Source of the DNA: Aquincola tertiaricarbonis
GTDB lineage: Bacteria > Pseudomonadota > Gammaproteobacteria > Burkholderiales > Burkholderiaceae_C
Assembly (NCBI RefSeq): GCF_023573145.1
Contig: NZ_CP097635.1
Span: forward strand, 1,984,001-2,048,000
DNA length: 64,000 nt
Direction: 5' to 3'
A program made the translations under genes and the position numbers. Below the pieces are notes generated by a model. It saw only the letters and a program-made list of their open reading frames with translations, did not search any database and was not told the DNA's origin. Position 1 is the first letter of the stretch. Every line of letters starts with the position of its first letter. Below, one piece after another: positions 37,348-45,494 of this stretch.

Positions 37348-37391
37348 GGAGAGGAGTCCTTGGGTCGGGCTCGGATCAGGGATCGGGAGAT

Positions 37392-38567
37392 TCAGGAATA
37401 CGAGCTGGGCTCGGGCACATGGCCCTCCAGCCGGTGGCGGCCGATGTCGCGCAGCTTCAGGTCCACCGGGTCGTGCAGCGTGTGCACGCGGGCGTTGCGC
37501 CAGAAGCGGTCCAGCCCCAGGCGACCGCTGGTGGCGCCGGCGCCGGCCAGTTCAAACACCTGCGAGCTGACGTCGATGCCCGCGCGGTGCGCCAGCACCT
37601 TGGCTTCGGAGATGGCGATGGCCAGCGCGCCGCGGCCGCTGGCGTCCAGCGCCTCGCCCTGCTCGAAGGCCGCCTGCAGCTGCAGCGCAGCCGCTTCGCA
37701 GGCCAGCTCGGCCGGGCGCAGCAGCAGCCACAGCTCGCCATAGCGCTGCTGCAGCTGCGGCTCGTCGGCCAGGCGCGCGGCGTGGCCGTTGGGCCAGGGG
37801 CGCGCACGCTCCAGCGTGTAGCGGCGGCCGGCCTCGTACGCAGCCTGGCCGATGCCCAGGTACAGGTTGGCCATGATCAGCTGCGACACCAGCGTGCGCA
37901 GCGTGGCGCGTGGCGTGGAGGTGCTGCCGGGCGCCTGCAGCACGTCGCGCTGGGGCAGGAACACGTCGTGGAAGTGCACCGTGCCGCTGTCGGTCTGGCG
38001 TTGGCCGAAGGCGTCCCAGTCCTGCTGTACGGTGATGCCTTCGGCCTGCGTGGCCAGGTGGCCCACCAGGCGCGCGCTGCTGCCATCGGCCAGCTGCACC
38101 TGGGCGCCCACCACCAGCCGGTCGGAACCGACCGAGCCCGAGGCATAACTCTTGGGGCCTTGCAGCCGCCAGCCATCGGCCACCGGCTGCGCCACCAGGC
38201 GGGTGTCCTGCGGGTTGAGGGCATTGCCCCAGAACCAGCCTTCGGACTGCGAGCGCGGCAGCAGCGTCCGCTGCTGGGCGGGCGTGCCCCATAGCAGCAC
38301 CGTGGCCACCTGCAGGTGGTGGAAGGCAAACACATGGGCCAGTGCGCTGTCGGCCTGGGCCAGCCGGCGCACCACGCGGTACAGCGTGGGCCAGCTGGCG
38401 CCCAGGCCGCCGGCGTCCTGCGGAATCAGCAGGCCCAGCAGGCCGCTGTCGCGGATGGCCTGGCGCTCGGCGGCGGCATGGCCGCCCTGGCGGTCGCGTT
38501 CCACCGCCGTGGCCTCCAGCTGCCGCGCCAGTCGTTCGGTACGTTCGTTGATCCAGTCACTGCCCAT
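37392..38567 (-). CDS. acyl-CoA-dehydrogenase-fold flavoprotein, DszC/SfnB type
   Basis: A 391-residue flavoprotein with the acyl-CoA dehydrogenase fold. GLLGLLIPQDAGGLGASW and FFWGNALNP-like WFWGNALNPQDTRL are the features of DszC/SfnB monooxygenases, which use FMNH2 and oxygen on thiophenes, sulfones or similar compounds. No catalytic Glu of true acyl-CoA dehydrogenases is evident, which fits a monooxygenase. ATG 38567 is 6 nt after a -10 box, so the message is predicted to be leaderless. First gene of the mosaic transporter operon. Confidence 0.82.
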   Translation of the reverse strand: MGSDWINERTERLARQLEATAVERDRQGGHAAAERQAIRDSGLLGLLIPQDAGGLGASWPTLYRVVRRLAQADSALAHVFAFHHLQVATVLLWGTPAQQRTLLPRSQSEGWFWGNALNPQDTRLVAQPVADGWRLQGPKSYASGSVGSDRLVVGAQVQLADGSSARLVGHLATQAEGITVQQDWDAFGQRQTDSGTVHFHDVFLPQRDVLQAPGSTSTPRATLRTLVSQLIMANLYLGIGQAAYEAGRRYTLERARPWPNGHAARLADEPQLQQRYGELWLLLRPAELACEAAALQLQAAFEQGEALDASGRGALAIAISEAKVLAHRAGIDVSSQVFELAGAGATSGRLGLDRFWRNARVHTLHDPVDLKLRDIGRHRLEGHVPEPSSYS

Positions 38568-38573
38568 GGCGGC

Positions 38574-38627
38574 AGTGTTGCGTTTGCAGCAGGGCCGGCC
38601 AACGAATGTTTCCGACGCTGCTTGTTC
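38574..38627 (-). promoter_or_regulatory. sulfur-type promoter of the DszC-met-ssu operon
   Basis: Minus strand: TTGGCC (38597-38602, in ACATTCGTTGGCC), 17-bp spacer, AACACT (38574-38579), then 6 nt to the ATG. Upstream, GGAAAC is shared with the ssuE promoter and GAACAAGC occupies the half-site position 25 nt before the -35. Confidence 0.55.
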
Positions 38628-38646
38628 AAAAAATGTCGAACGAAGC

Positions 38647-40014
38647 TCAGCTGCCGGTCGGCCGCCGGAAGGCCGCGGCGGCGTGTTGTTGCGGCAGCTG
38701 GTCACCCGCCCCCAGCAGCTTGTGGCGCAGGCTGCCGGTTTCGTAGGTCGTCTTGTAGACGCCGCGGTTCTGCAGCTCGGGCACCACCAGGTCGATGAAA
38801 TGCTCGTAGCTTTCGGGCACCACGGTGCGGCTCAGGTTGAAGCCGTCGATGCCGGTGTCGGCGATCCAGGACTGCAGCTCGTCGGCCACCTGCTGCGCAT
38901 CGCCCACGATGGCCGGGTAGCGGCCGCCCAGCTCGAACAGCTGCAGCAGCTTGCGCCGCGTCCAGCCATGCTCCTGCGCACTGCGGCGCGCCGATTCGAT
39001 GGCCTGGCCCGGCTGGTAGTCCACCGGCGCGTCCAGGTCGTAGCGCGCGAAGTCGACACCCACCGAGGCGGCGAAGTGCGCCAGCCCGGCATCGCGGCTG
39101 GCGTACTGCAGGTAGTCGGCGTACAGGTCGCGCGCTTCTGCGGCGGTGCGGCCGGTGACCACCGCGGTGCCCATGAACACCTTGACGTCGTCGGGCTGGC
39201 GGCCGGCCTGCACCAGCGCTTCGCGCAGGCTTTGCACGGTGCGGCGCGCGGTGGCCTTGTCGGGTGGCGAGATGAACACGCACTCGGCATGGCGGGCTGC
39301 AAAGCGCTGGCCGCGGCCTGAGCTGCCCGCCTGGAACAGCACCGGCGTGCGCTGCGGCGAAGGCTCGGCCAGGTGGTAGCCCTGCAGCTGGAACCAGCGG
39401 CCCTGGTGCTTGACTTCATGCACCTTGGCCGGGTCGGTGAACAGGCGCCGCGCCTTGTCGCGCAGCACCGCGCCGTCTTCCCAGCTGCCTTCCCACAGCT
39501 GGTAGAGCACGTCCATGAACTCGTCGGCGCGGTCATAGCGCTCGTCGTGCGGCGCCTGGCCGGCCAGGCCCATCGCACGGGCCGCGCTGTCCAGGTAGCC
39601 GGTGACGATGTTCCAGCCGATGCGGCCGCTGGTCAGGTGGTCCAGCGTGGAGAAGCGCCGCGCCAGCAGGTAGGGCTGCTCGTAGCTCAGGTTCACCGTG
39701 ACGCCGAAGCCCAGGTGCCTTGTGGCCGCGGCCATGGCCGAGACCAGCATCAGCGGATCGTTGACCGGCAGCTGGATGGACTCGCGCAGCGGCAGGTCCA
39801 CGTTGCCCTGGTACACGTCGTACACGCCCACGATGTCGGCCAGGAACAGGCCATCGAACAGGCCGCGCTCCAGCGTGCGGGCCAGGTCGGTCCAGTAGGG
39901 CAGGGTGTTGTAGTCACCCGACCGGTCGCGCGGGTGCGTCCACAGCCCGTGGTTGATGTGGCCCACGCAGTTCATGTTGAACGCGTTGAGCAGGATGTGC
40001 GGTGAGCGCGCCAT
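38647..40014 (-). CDS. FMNH2-dependent monooxygenase, DszA/NtaA/SnaA family
   Basis: A 455-residue luciferase-fold enzyme. HINHGLWTHPRDRSGDY at the N-terminus, TSGRIGWNIVTGYLDSAAR and LFQAGSSGRGQRFAARHAE are the DszA/NtaA landmarks. The family includes dibenzothiophene-sulfone, nitrilotriacetate and dimethylsulfide monooxygenases. Substrate unknown, probably a small organosulfur compound. It needs reduced flavin, for which ssuE is the only visible reductase gene in the window. Its own promoter lies upstream; the next gene (DszC-like) has another. Confidence 0.85.
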   Translation of the reverse strand: MARSPHILLNAFNMNCVGHINHGLWTHPRDRSGDYNTLPYWTDLARTLERGLFDGLFLADIVGVYDVYQGNVDLPLRESIQLPVNDPLMLVSAMAAATRHLGFGVTVNLSYEQPYLLARRFSTLDHLTSGRIGWNIVTGYLDSAARAMGLAGQAPHDERYDRADEFMDVLYQLWEGSWEDGAVLRDKARRLFTDPAKVHEVKHQGRWFQLQGYHLAEPSPQRTPVLFQAGSSGRGQRFAARHAECVFISPPDKATARRTVQSLREALVQAGRQPDDVKVFMGTAVVTGRTAAEARDLYADYLQYASRDAGLAHFAASVGVDFARYDLDAPVDYQPGQAIESARRSAQEHGWTRRKLLQLFELGGRYPAIVGDAQQVADELQSWIADTGIDGFNLSRTVVPESYEHFIDLVVPELQNRGVYKTTYETGSLRHKLLGAGDQLPQQHAAAAFRRPTGS

Positions 40015-40032
40015 GGCCGGGCAAAGCCATGA

Positions 40033-40086
40033 TTGCAGCGCGGGGTGGGGGTGGCGGGCTACGAAGGATTTCGACGCAGCTTATGC
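40033..40086 (-). promoter_or_regulatory. sulfur-type promoter of the first DszA-like gene
   Basis: Minus strand: GCATAAGC begins at 40086, exactly 25 nt before TAGCCC (40056-40061, in CCTTCGTAGCCC); the -10 is TGCAAT or CTGCAA about 17-18 nt on (40032-40038). Leader of about 15 nt. Confidence 0.5.
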
Positions 40087-40134
40087 AAGTCATCGACACT
40101 CCACCCCACACACCAACAGCCGGAGGCGGTTTCG

Positions 40135-41445
40135 ATGGGCTTTTACGATGTATTCGCGCGGGCCGTGGCCCTGGTGGGGGCGGGGGCCATCCGGTGGCGG
40201 CGGCTGCAGGGCGCCACACCCGCGCAGGCGGTGGGCACCGCGCCGCAGATTCCGGCGGGGCAGCCGCAGGGTGCCATTCCCACGCTGAAGATGCCCACCG
40301 CCCGCGGCTGGTCGGCTGGGCAGGTGCCGGCGGCCGCGCCGGGGCTGAAGGTGAACGCATTTGCCGACGGCCTCAAGCACCCGCGCTGGGTGCAGGTGCT
40401 GCCCAACGGCGACGTGACGGTGGCGGAGGCGCTGCAGTCGGCCGGGCGGCCGCGCACGCTATTCGACCATGCGATGGTGGCCACCATGCAACGCGCCGCC
40501 GCCATCGGCGAGAGCCCCAACCGCATCACGCTGCTGCGCGATGCCGACGGTGACGGCGTGGCCGAGCAGCGCCACGTGCTGCTGCAGCAGCTCAACCAGC
40601 CCTTCGGCATGGCGCTGGTGGGTGACACCTTCTACGTGGGCAACACCGACGGCGTGATGGCCTACCCGTACACGCCGGGCGCCACACAGATCACCTCGCC
40701 GGGCCGGCGCCTGTCCACCTACAAGACCCGCGGCCACTGGACGCGCAGCCTGCTGCCCAGCCGCGACGGCCGGCGGCTGTACGTGGGCGTGGGCTCGCTC
40801 AGCAACATCGCCGAGCATGGCTTCGAGGCCGAAGAAGGCCGCGCCTGCATCCAGGAGCTGGACCTGGCCACCGGCCGCGAGCGCACCTTTGCCAGCGGCC
40901 TGCGCAACCCGGTGGGCCTGGCCTGGGAGCCGGTCACCGGCCGCCTGTGGACGGTGGTGAACGAGCGCGACGGCCTGGGCGACGAGACGCCGCCCGACTA
41001 CCTCACTTCGGTGAGCGACGGCGGCTTCTACGGCTGGCCCTACTGCTACTGGGGCAAGACGGTGGACGACCGCGTGCCGCAGGACCCGGCCAAGGTGGCC
41101 AGCGCGCTGCAGCCCGACTTTGCGCTGGGCGGCCACACCGCCTCGCTGGGGCTGTGCTGGATGCCGGCCGGCACGCTGCCTGGCTTCGAGGTCGATGGCA
41201 TGGTGATCGGCCAGCACGGCTCCTGGAACCGCAGCAAGCTCAGCGGCTACAAGGTGGTGTTCGTGCCCTTCGCCAACGGCCGGCCTTCGGGCGCGGTGCG
41301 CGACATCCTGTGGGGCTTCCTGGCGCCCGACGAATCGGTGTCCTACGGTCGCCCGGTGGGCGTGGCCATCGGCCCCGACGGCCGCTCGCTGCTGGTGGCC
41401 GACGACGTGGGCGACGTGGTGTGGCGGGTGACGGCCGCCGCTTGA
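40135..41445 (+). CDS. PQQ-dependent sugar (sorbosone-type) dehydrogenase-like protein
   Basis: A 436-residue six-bladed beta-propeller of the soluble glucose/L-sorbosone dehydrogenase family (segments VNAFADGLKHPRWVQVLPNG, LPSRDGRRLYVGVGSLSNIAE, SDGGFYGWPYCYWG, GRPVGVAIGPDGRSLLVADD). It would oxidise a sugar or aldehyde with PQQ. The N-terminal MGFYDVFARAVALVGAGAI could be a weak membrane anchor, as no cleavage site is clear. CGGAGG precedes ATG 40135. Its place in the island, divergent from the DszA gene, is unexplained. Confidence 0.8.
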   Translation: MGFYDVFARAVALVGAGAIRWRRLQGATPAQAVGTAPQIPAGQPQGAIPTLKMPTARGWSAGQVPAAAPGLKVNAFADGLKHPRWVQVLPNGDVTVAEALQSAGRPRTLFDHAMVATMQRAAAIGESPNRITLLRDADGDGVAEQRHVLLQQLNQPFGMALVGDTFYVGNTDGVMAYPYTPGATQITSPGRRLSTYKTRGHWTRSLLPSRDGRRLYVGVGSLSNIAEHGFEAEEGRACIQELDLATGRERTFASGLRNPVGLAWEPVTGRLWTVVNERDGLGDETPPDYLTSVSDGGFYGWPYCYWGKTVDDRVPQDPAKVASALQPDFALGGHTASLGLCWMPAGTLPGFEVDGMVIGQHGSWNRSKLSGYKVVFVPFANGRPSGAVRDILWGFLAPDESVSYGRPVGVAIGPDGRSLLVADDVGDVVWRVTAAA

Positions 41446-41452
41446 GCGGAAC

Positions 41453-41506
41453 GCATAAGCATCCGCGATTCGCTTCGTTGCCCGTGCCCGGCGGGCTGTC
41501 TAGGGT
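41453..41506 (+). promoter_or_regulatory. sulfur-type promoter of the divergent ABC-ATPase gene
   Basis: GCATAAGC starts at 41453, TTGCCC is at 41478-41483 (25 nt on, in GCTTCGTTGCCC), 17-bp spacer, TAGGGT at 41501-41506, then 6 nt to ATG 41513. GGGTGGGG could also act as a ribosome site, so leaderlessness is less certain. Confidence 0.55.
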
Positions 41507-41512
41507 GGGGCC

Positions 41513-42319
41513 ATGCCCCTTACTCCGTTCCAGGCGCCGGCTGCACCGGCGCCTTCGGCCCCGCGGCCGCCGGGCCTGCCTGAAGCCTTGCTGCGCTTTC
41601 GGCGCCAGCTGGACGAGCCTGCCTGGTGCGGCGGCCCGGCCGGGCTGGTGCTGCGGCTGCAGGCGCCGCAGGACGGCCTGGACCTGCAGCTGGCCGCCGG
41701 CCAGCTGGTGCTGGTGACCGGCCTGCCCGGCAGCGGCAAGAGCCATCTGCTGCGGCAGCTGCAGCAGCATGCGCTGGCCGATGGCTGGCGGCACGACCTG
41801 CAGCACCTGGGCCCGCCCGGCAGTGGTCCCGATGGCCTGCGGTCCTGGCGCCGGCTGCTGCACCAGGCACGCGGTGCCGACCGCCAGCAGGCGGCACAGC
41901 AGGCACTGCGCGCCCTGCAGGCGGTGGGCCTGGGGCCGCTGGTGCTGCAACGTGCCTGGCGGCTGGCGCCCGAGCACCGCTACCTGGCTGCTTTGGCACT
42001 GGCCTTGGCCCGCCCCGCCCCTGCGCTGCTGCTGGACGAACCGCTGGCCGGGCAGCCACCCTCGGCCGCTGCCGGCCTGCGGCTGCTGGTGCGCCATGCG
42101 CTGCGCCACAGCGGCAGCACCTTGGTGCTGGCCACACGCCAACCCGCGGCCTGGCTGGACCTGGCCGACCGGGTGCTGTTGCTGGAAGGTGGTGCCGTGA
42201 CCTGCGATGCACCCGTGCCGCTGCCGCGTTCGCAGCAGCAACCGGTGCTGGCTTTGCTGCGCCAGCGGCTGTTGCTGCGTTTGAAGCAGGCCGGCCTGGA
42301 CCTGCATATCCAAAGTTGA
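41513..42319 (+). CDS. divergent ABC-type ATPase lacking signature and H-loop
   Basis: A 268-residue protein with a normal Walker A (GLPGSGKS, 70-77) and Walker B (ALLLDEPL, 171-178) in ABC spacing. The signature position reads LAPEH instead of LSGGQ, and the switch His is replaced (LATRQ, Arg209). No permease is adjacent. About 45 N-terminal Pro/Ala-rich residues precede the domain. It may be a regulator, a non-transport ABC protein, or a degenerating importer subunit. The next operon starts about 70 bp downstream with its own promoter. Confidence 0.6.
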   Translation: MPLTPFQAPAAPAPSAPRPPGLPEALLRFRRQLDEPAWCGGPAGLVLRLQAPQDGLDLQLAAGQLVLVTGLPGSGKSHLLRQLQQHALADGWRHDLQHLGPPGSGPDGLRSWRRLLHQARGADRQQAAQQALRALQAVGLGPLVLQRAWRLAPEHRYLAALALALARPAPALLLDEPLAGQPPSAAAGLRLLVRHALRHSGSTLVLATRQPAAWLDLADRVLLLEGGAVTCDAPVPLPRSQQQPVLALLRQRLLLRLKQAGLDLHIQS

Positions 42320-42357
42320 AATGAAACTTTCACCTGTCTAGGCAAGCTGCCTATCGT
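42304..42357 (+). promoter_or_regulatory. sulfur-type promoter of the second sulfonate/sulfate-ester operon
   Basis: GCATATCCAAAG (from 42304) is identical to the block before the encapsulin operon. A -35 (TTTCAC, 42328-42333) and -10 (TATCGT, 42352-42357) lie 24 and 48 nt on; TTGAAA/TAGGCA (42317 and 42339) is another pairing. TTCGTTGG is not kept here. Confidence 0.45.
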
Positions 42358-42388
42358 GCATCCCACGCTTTCACGAAGGGATGTCGAC

Positions 42389-43477
42389 ATGAGCTTGCAA
42401 CGCTGGCTGGGCCTGGGGTTCGCCTCCCTGGTGCTCGCCCTCTTCACCCTGGCCGCCCAGGCCCAGAACCCCAACGTGGTGCGCATCGGCGTGGCCAACG
42501 GCGGCGTGGGCACACCACCGCGCACCGGCGGCTCCACGGTGGGCATCGTCAATGCGCAGGGCCTGCTCGAGAAGGAGTTCGAGCGTGACGGCATCCAGGT
42601 GCAGTGGATCTTCTTCAAGGGCGCCGGCCCGGCGGTGAACGAGGCACTGGTCAACAAGCAGCTGGACTTCGCCTGGCAGGGCGACCTGCCCAGCATCGTG
42701 CACCGTGCCGGTGGCGTGAAGACCAAGATCATCGTCGGCAGCGGCGTGCGCAACGGCCTGTACCTGGGCGTGCCGCCCGACTCCACCGTCACCCGGCTGG
42801 AAGACCTCAAGGGCAAGCGGGTGGCGGTGTTCAAGGGCACCAACCTGCACCTGGCCGCGGTGCGCGCGCTGGCCGCCAAGGGCCTGAAGGAAACCGACCT
42901 CAAGCTGATCAACCTGGACACCGCCGGCGCGCAGGCGGCGCTGGCCACCAAGGACATCGACGCCGCCTTCGGCTACGTGGAGCTGTTTTCGCTGCGCGAG
43001 AAGGGCGCTGCCAAGGTGGTGTGGTCGGCCGCGCAGGACAGCTACCGCTTCACGCGGCAGACGGTGCTGCTGGTCACCGACGACTTCGCGCAGCGCCATC
43101 CGCAGGTGGTGCAGCGCGTGGTCAACACCGTGGTGAAGGCGGCGCGCGCCTACTCCGACGAGCAGCAGCGTGGCGAGCTGTTTGCCCAATGGGGCAAGGC
43201 CGAGCTGCCCGAGCGCTTCTGGCGTGAGGACTTCATCGGCCAGCCGCTGCGGGTGCGTCTGTCGCCGCTGCTCGACCCCTTCCTGGTGGCCCGCTACAAG
43301 GACGCGGCGGCCGAGGCGCATGCCCTCAAGCTCACCCGCAGCGTGCCCGAGATCGACAGCTGGTTCGACCGCCGCTACCTGGACGTGGCGCTCAAGGAGC
43401 TGAAGCTGGAAGGCTACTGGCCCGAGTACGCGGCCGATGGCGAACTGGCCGGCAGCAAGCTCGCCGCCGCACGCTGA
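42389..43477 (+). CDS. SsuA/AtsR-type substrate-binding protein
   Basis: A 362-residue periplasmic protein. Start ATG 42389 has GAAGGG 8 nt upstream and gives a signal peptide ending near AAQAQ. LEDLKGKRVAVFKGTNLHLAA and LDPFLVARYKDAAAEAHALKL are family segments. Length and sequence resemble AtsR-like proteins, which serve uptake of sulfate esters and sulfonates. First of a nine-gene operon. The next gene is its close paralogue. Confidence 0.85.
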   Translation: MSLQRWLGLGFASLVLALFTLAAQAQNPNVVRIGVANGGVGTPPRTGGSTVGIVNAQGLLEKEFERDGIQVQWIFFKGAGPAVNEALVNKQLDFAWQGDLPSIVHRAGGVKTKIIVGSGVRNGLYLGVPPDSTVTRLEDLKGKRVAVFKGTNLHLAAVRALAAKGLKETDLKLINLDTAGAQAALATKDIDAAFGYVELFSLREKGAAKVVWSAAQDSYRFTRQTVLLVTDDFAQRHPQVVQRVVNTVVKAARAYSDEQQRGELFAQWGKAELPERFWREDFIGQPLRVRLSPLLDPFLVARYKDAAAEAHALKLTRSVPEIDSWFDRRYLDVALKELKLEGYWPEYAADGELAGSKLAAAR

Positions 43478-43488
43478 AGGAGCCCGCG

Positions 43489-44652
43489 ATGACGCTCACA
43501 CGACGTGGCGCCCTGCGCCGCCTGGCAGCCGGTGGCGCCGCCAGCCTGGGCCTGCCCGGCCTGGCCCGCGCACAGGCCGCTACCCACACGCTGCGCATCG
43601 GCGTGGCGCAGCCGGCCGTCGGCCAGCCGCCCAGCATCGCCGGCAGCTCCATGGCCATCGCCCATGCGAAGGGCTGGATTGACGAAGCCTTTCAGCCCGA
43701 CGGCGTGAAGGTGGAGTGGCTGTTCTTCAAGGGCGCCGGCCCGGCCGTCAACGAGGCGCTGACCACCGGCCAGCTGGACTTCGCCTTCCAGGGCGACCTG
43801 CCGGCCATCGTGGCCCGCTCGGCCGGGCTCAAGACGCGGCTGATCCTGGCCACCGGGGTGCGCAGCAACATCTACATCGGCGTGCCGCCCGATTCAAGGC
43901 CAAGGACCCCCAGGGCCGGGCTGCGCCCAGCCCGCCCCCCGAGGGGGTCAAGGAAACTTGGGGCGGCCCGGCGTTTCCTTGAGAAGACGGTGGCCGACCT
44001 GCGCGGCAAGCGGGTGTCGCTGTTCCGCGGCACCAACATGCACCTGCCGGCGCTGCGGTTGCTGGAAGCGCACGGCCTGGCCGAGAAGGACCTGAAGATC
44101 CTGAACCTGGACACCGCCGGCTACCTGACCGCGCTGGCCACGCGCGACATCGATGCCGCCATCGGCGCGATGGACATCCTGCGCCTGCGCGACAAGGGCC
44201 AGGTGCGGGTGCTGTACGCCAGCAAGGGCGATTCGCCGGTGTTCACCCGCCAGAGCCATGTGCTGGTGACCGACGCCTACGCCGCCGCCCATCCGCAGCA
44301 TGTGCAGCGCCTGGTGGATGCGGCGGTGCGCACCGCGCGCTGGTCGTCCGACGAGGCCAACCGCGAGGAGGTGCTGCGCCTGTGGGCCCGTGCCGGCACG
44401 CCGTACGAGCACTGGAAGGAAGACTACGCCGGCGAGCCGCTGCGCGTGCGGCTGAACCCCAACTTCGACCCCTTCCTGGTGGCCCGCTACAAGGACGCCG
44501 AGGCCCAGGCCTACCGCTTCAAGCTCAGCCGCAAGCGCTTCGACGTCGACGGCTGGATCGACACCCGCTACCTGCAGGCGTCGCTGCGCCAGCAGGGGCT
44601 GCAGAACTACTGGCCTGTGTACCAGGCCGATGGCAAGGCACTGGGAGCCTGA
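43489..44652 (+). CDS. SsuA/AtsR-type substrate-binding protein with in-frame repeat insertion
   Basis: A 387-residue paralogue of the preceding protein; MTLTRRGALRRLAAGG is a Tat signal. The alignment breaks at GVPPDS: residues 137-165, Arg/Pro-rich (RPRTPRAGLRPARPPRG..), have no counterpart and are encoded by a REP-like hairpin element (43894-43983). The frame is kept and the homologous sequence resumes at [18 protein letters not shown]. The insert lies in the surface loop where the paralogue reads STVTRLEDLKGK. Whether the protein still folds is open. It lies 11 bp after the paralogue. Confidence 0.8.
   Translation: MTLTRRGALRRLAAGGAASLGLPGLARAQAATHTLRIGVAQPAVGQPPSIAGSSMAIAHAKGWIDEAFQPDGVKVEWLFFKGAGPAVNEALTTGQLDFAFQGDLPAIVARSAGLKTRLILATGVRSNIYIGVPPDSRPRTPRAGLRPARPPRGSRKLGAARRFLEKTVADLRGKRVSLFRGTNMHLPALRLLEAHGLAEKDLKILNLDTAGYLTALATRDIDAAIGAMDILRLRDKGQVRVLYASKGDSPVFTRQSHVLVTDAYAAAHPQHVQRLVDAAVRTARWSSDEANREEVLRLWARAGTPYEHWKEDYAGEPLRVRLNPNFDPFLVARYKDAEAQAYRFKLSRKRFDVDGWIDTRYLQASLRQQGLQNYWPVYQADGKALGA
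43894..43983. repeat. REP-like palindromic element inside a coding sequence
   Basis: The element ends in TCAAGG/CCTTGA inverted repeats. Its core is a perfect 10-bp stem, TCAAGGAAAC (43948-43957) with GTTTCCTTGA (43973-43982), around a 15-nt loop TTGGGGCGGCCCGGC. A second stem-forming piece, CCCCCGAGGGGG, precedes it. A related copy lies at 61040-61126 with the same loop but a different stem sequence. Confidence 0.75.
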
Positions 44653-44654
44653 GC

Positions 44655-45494
44655 ATGGAACAACCTCTGCACATCGGGCTGGAGCATCGCGCCGCCGTGG
44701 CCCGCTTCCCGACGCCGCGCTGGCGTCTGCCCCACCTCGCCTTCGGCCGCTGGCTGCTGGCCTGGCCGGTGCCGCTGGCGGTGCTGGCGCTGTGGTGGCT
44801 GGCGGCCCGGCATGAATGGATCGCGCCGCAGGTGCTGCCCTCGCCCGAGGCGGTGGCGCTCACGCTGGCTGAATCGGCGCGCAGCGGCGAGCTGTGGGCC
44901 AACCTGCAGGTGAGCCTGCTGCGGGTGCTGGGCGGCTTCGGCGTGGGCCTGGCCGGCGGGCTGCTGCTGGGCGTGGTCATGGGCTTGTCGCCCACGGTCA
45001 AGGACTACCTCTACCCCACCTTCAAGGCCTTCAGCCAGGTGCCGGTGCTGGGCTGGCTGCCGCTGCTGATGCTGCTGGTGGGCATCGACGAGGCGCTGAA
45101 GATCATCCTCATCAGCAAGGCGGCGCTGGTGCCCATCGCGCTCAACACCTACAAGGGCATCCAGGGCGTGCCCACCCGCTACATCGAGGTGGGCCGTGTG
45201 CTGCGCTTCTCGCGCTGGCAGATGCTCAGCCGCGTGGTGTTTCCGGCGGCGCTGGCACCGATCTGGAACGGCGTGCGCTACGGCCTCACGCATGCCTGGC
45301 TGGCGCTGGTGGTGGTGGAACTGCTGGCCTCCAGCGAAGGCCTGGGCTACATGATCGTGTTCGGCCGCCAGCTGTTCCAGCTGGACGTGGTGCTGGCCGC
45401 GGTGGTGGTGGTGGGCGCGGTGGGCTATCTGCTCGACAAGCTGCTGGCCCTGGTGGAGCAGCGGCTGCTGGGCTGGCGCAAGGAGGGGCTGTGA
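44655..45494 (+). CDS. ABC transporter permease (Ssu/Tau type), first
   Basis: A 279-residue BPD permease with six helices; EAA-like loop in EVGRVLRFSRWQMLSRVVFP. Starts 2 bp after the binding-protein stop. It pairs with the permease encoded next, forming a heterodimeric channel with the ATPase at 46293. Confidence 0.88.
   Translation: MEQPLHIGLEHRAAVARFPTPRWRLPHLAFGRWLLAWPVPLAVLALWWLAARHEWIAPQVLPSPEAVALTLAESARSGELWANLQVSLLRVLGGFGVGLAGGLLLGVVMGLSPTVKDYLYPTFKAFSQVPVLGWLPLLMLLVGIDEALKIILISKAALVPIALNTYKGIQGVPTRYIEVGRVLRFSRWQMLSRVVFPAALAPIWNGVRYGLTHAWLALVVVELLASSEGLGYMIVFGRQLFQLDVVLAAVVVVGAVGYLLDKLLALVEQRLLGWRKEGL

Noticed and set aside
43489..44652. Gene broken by the repeat element
   Set aside because: The insert keeps the frame and homologous sequence continues on both sides, so I kept it as a coding gene with an insertion rather than a pseudogene.
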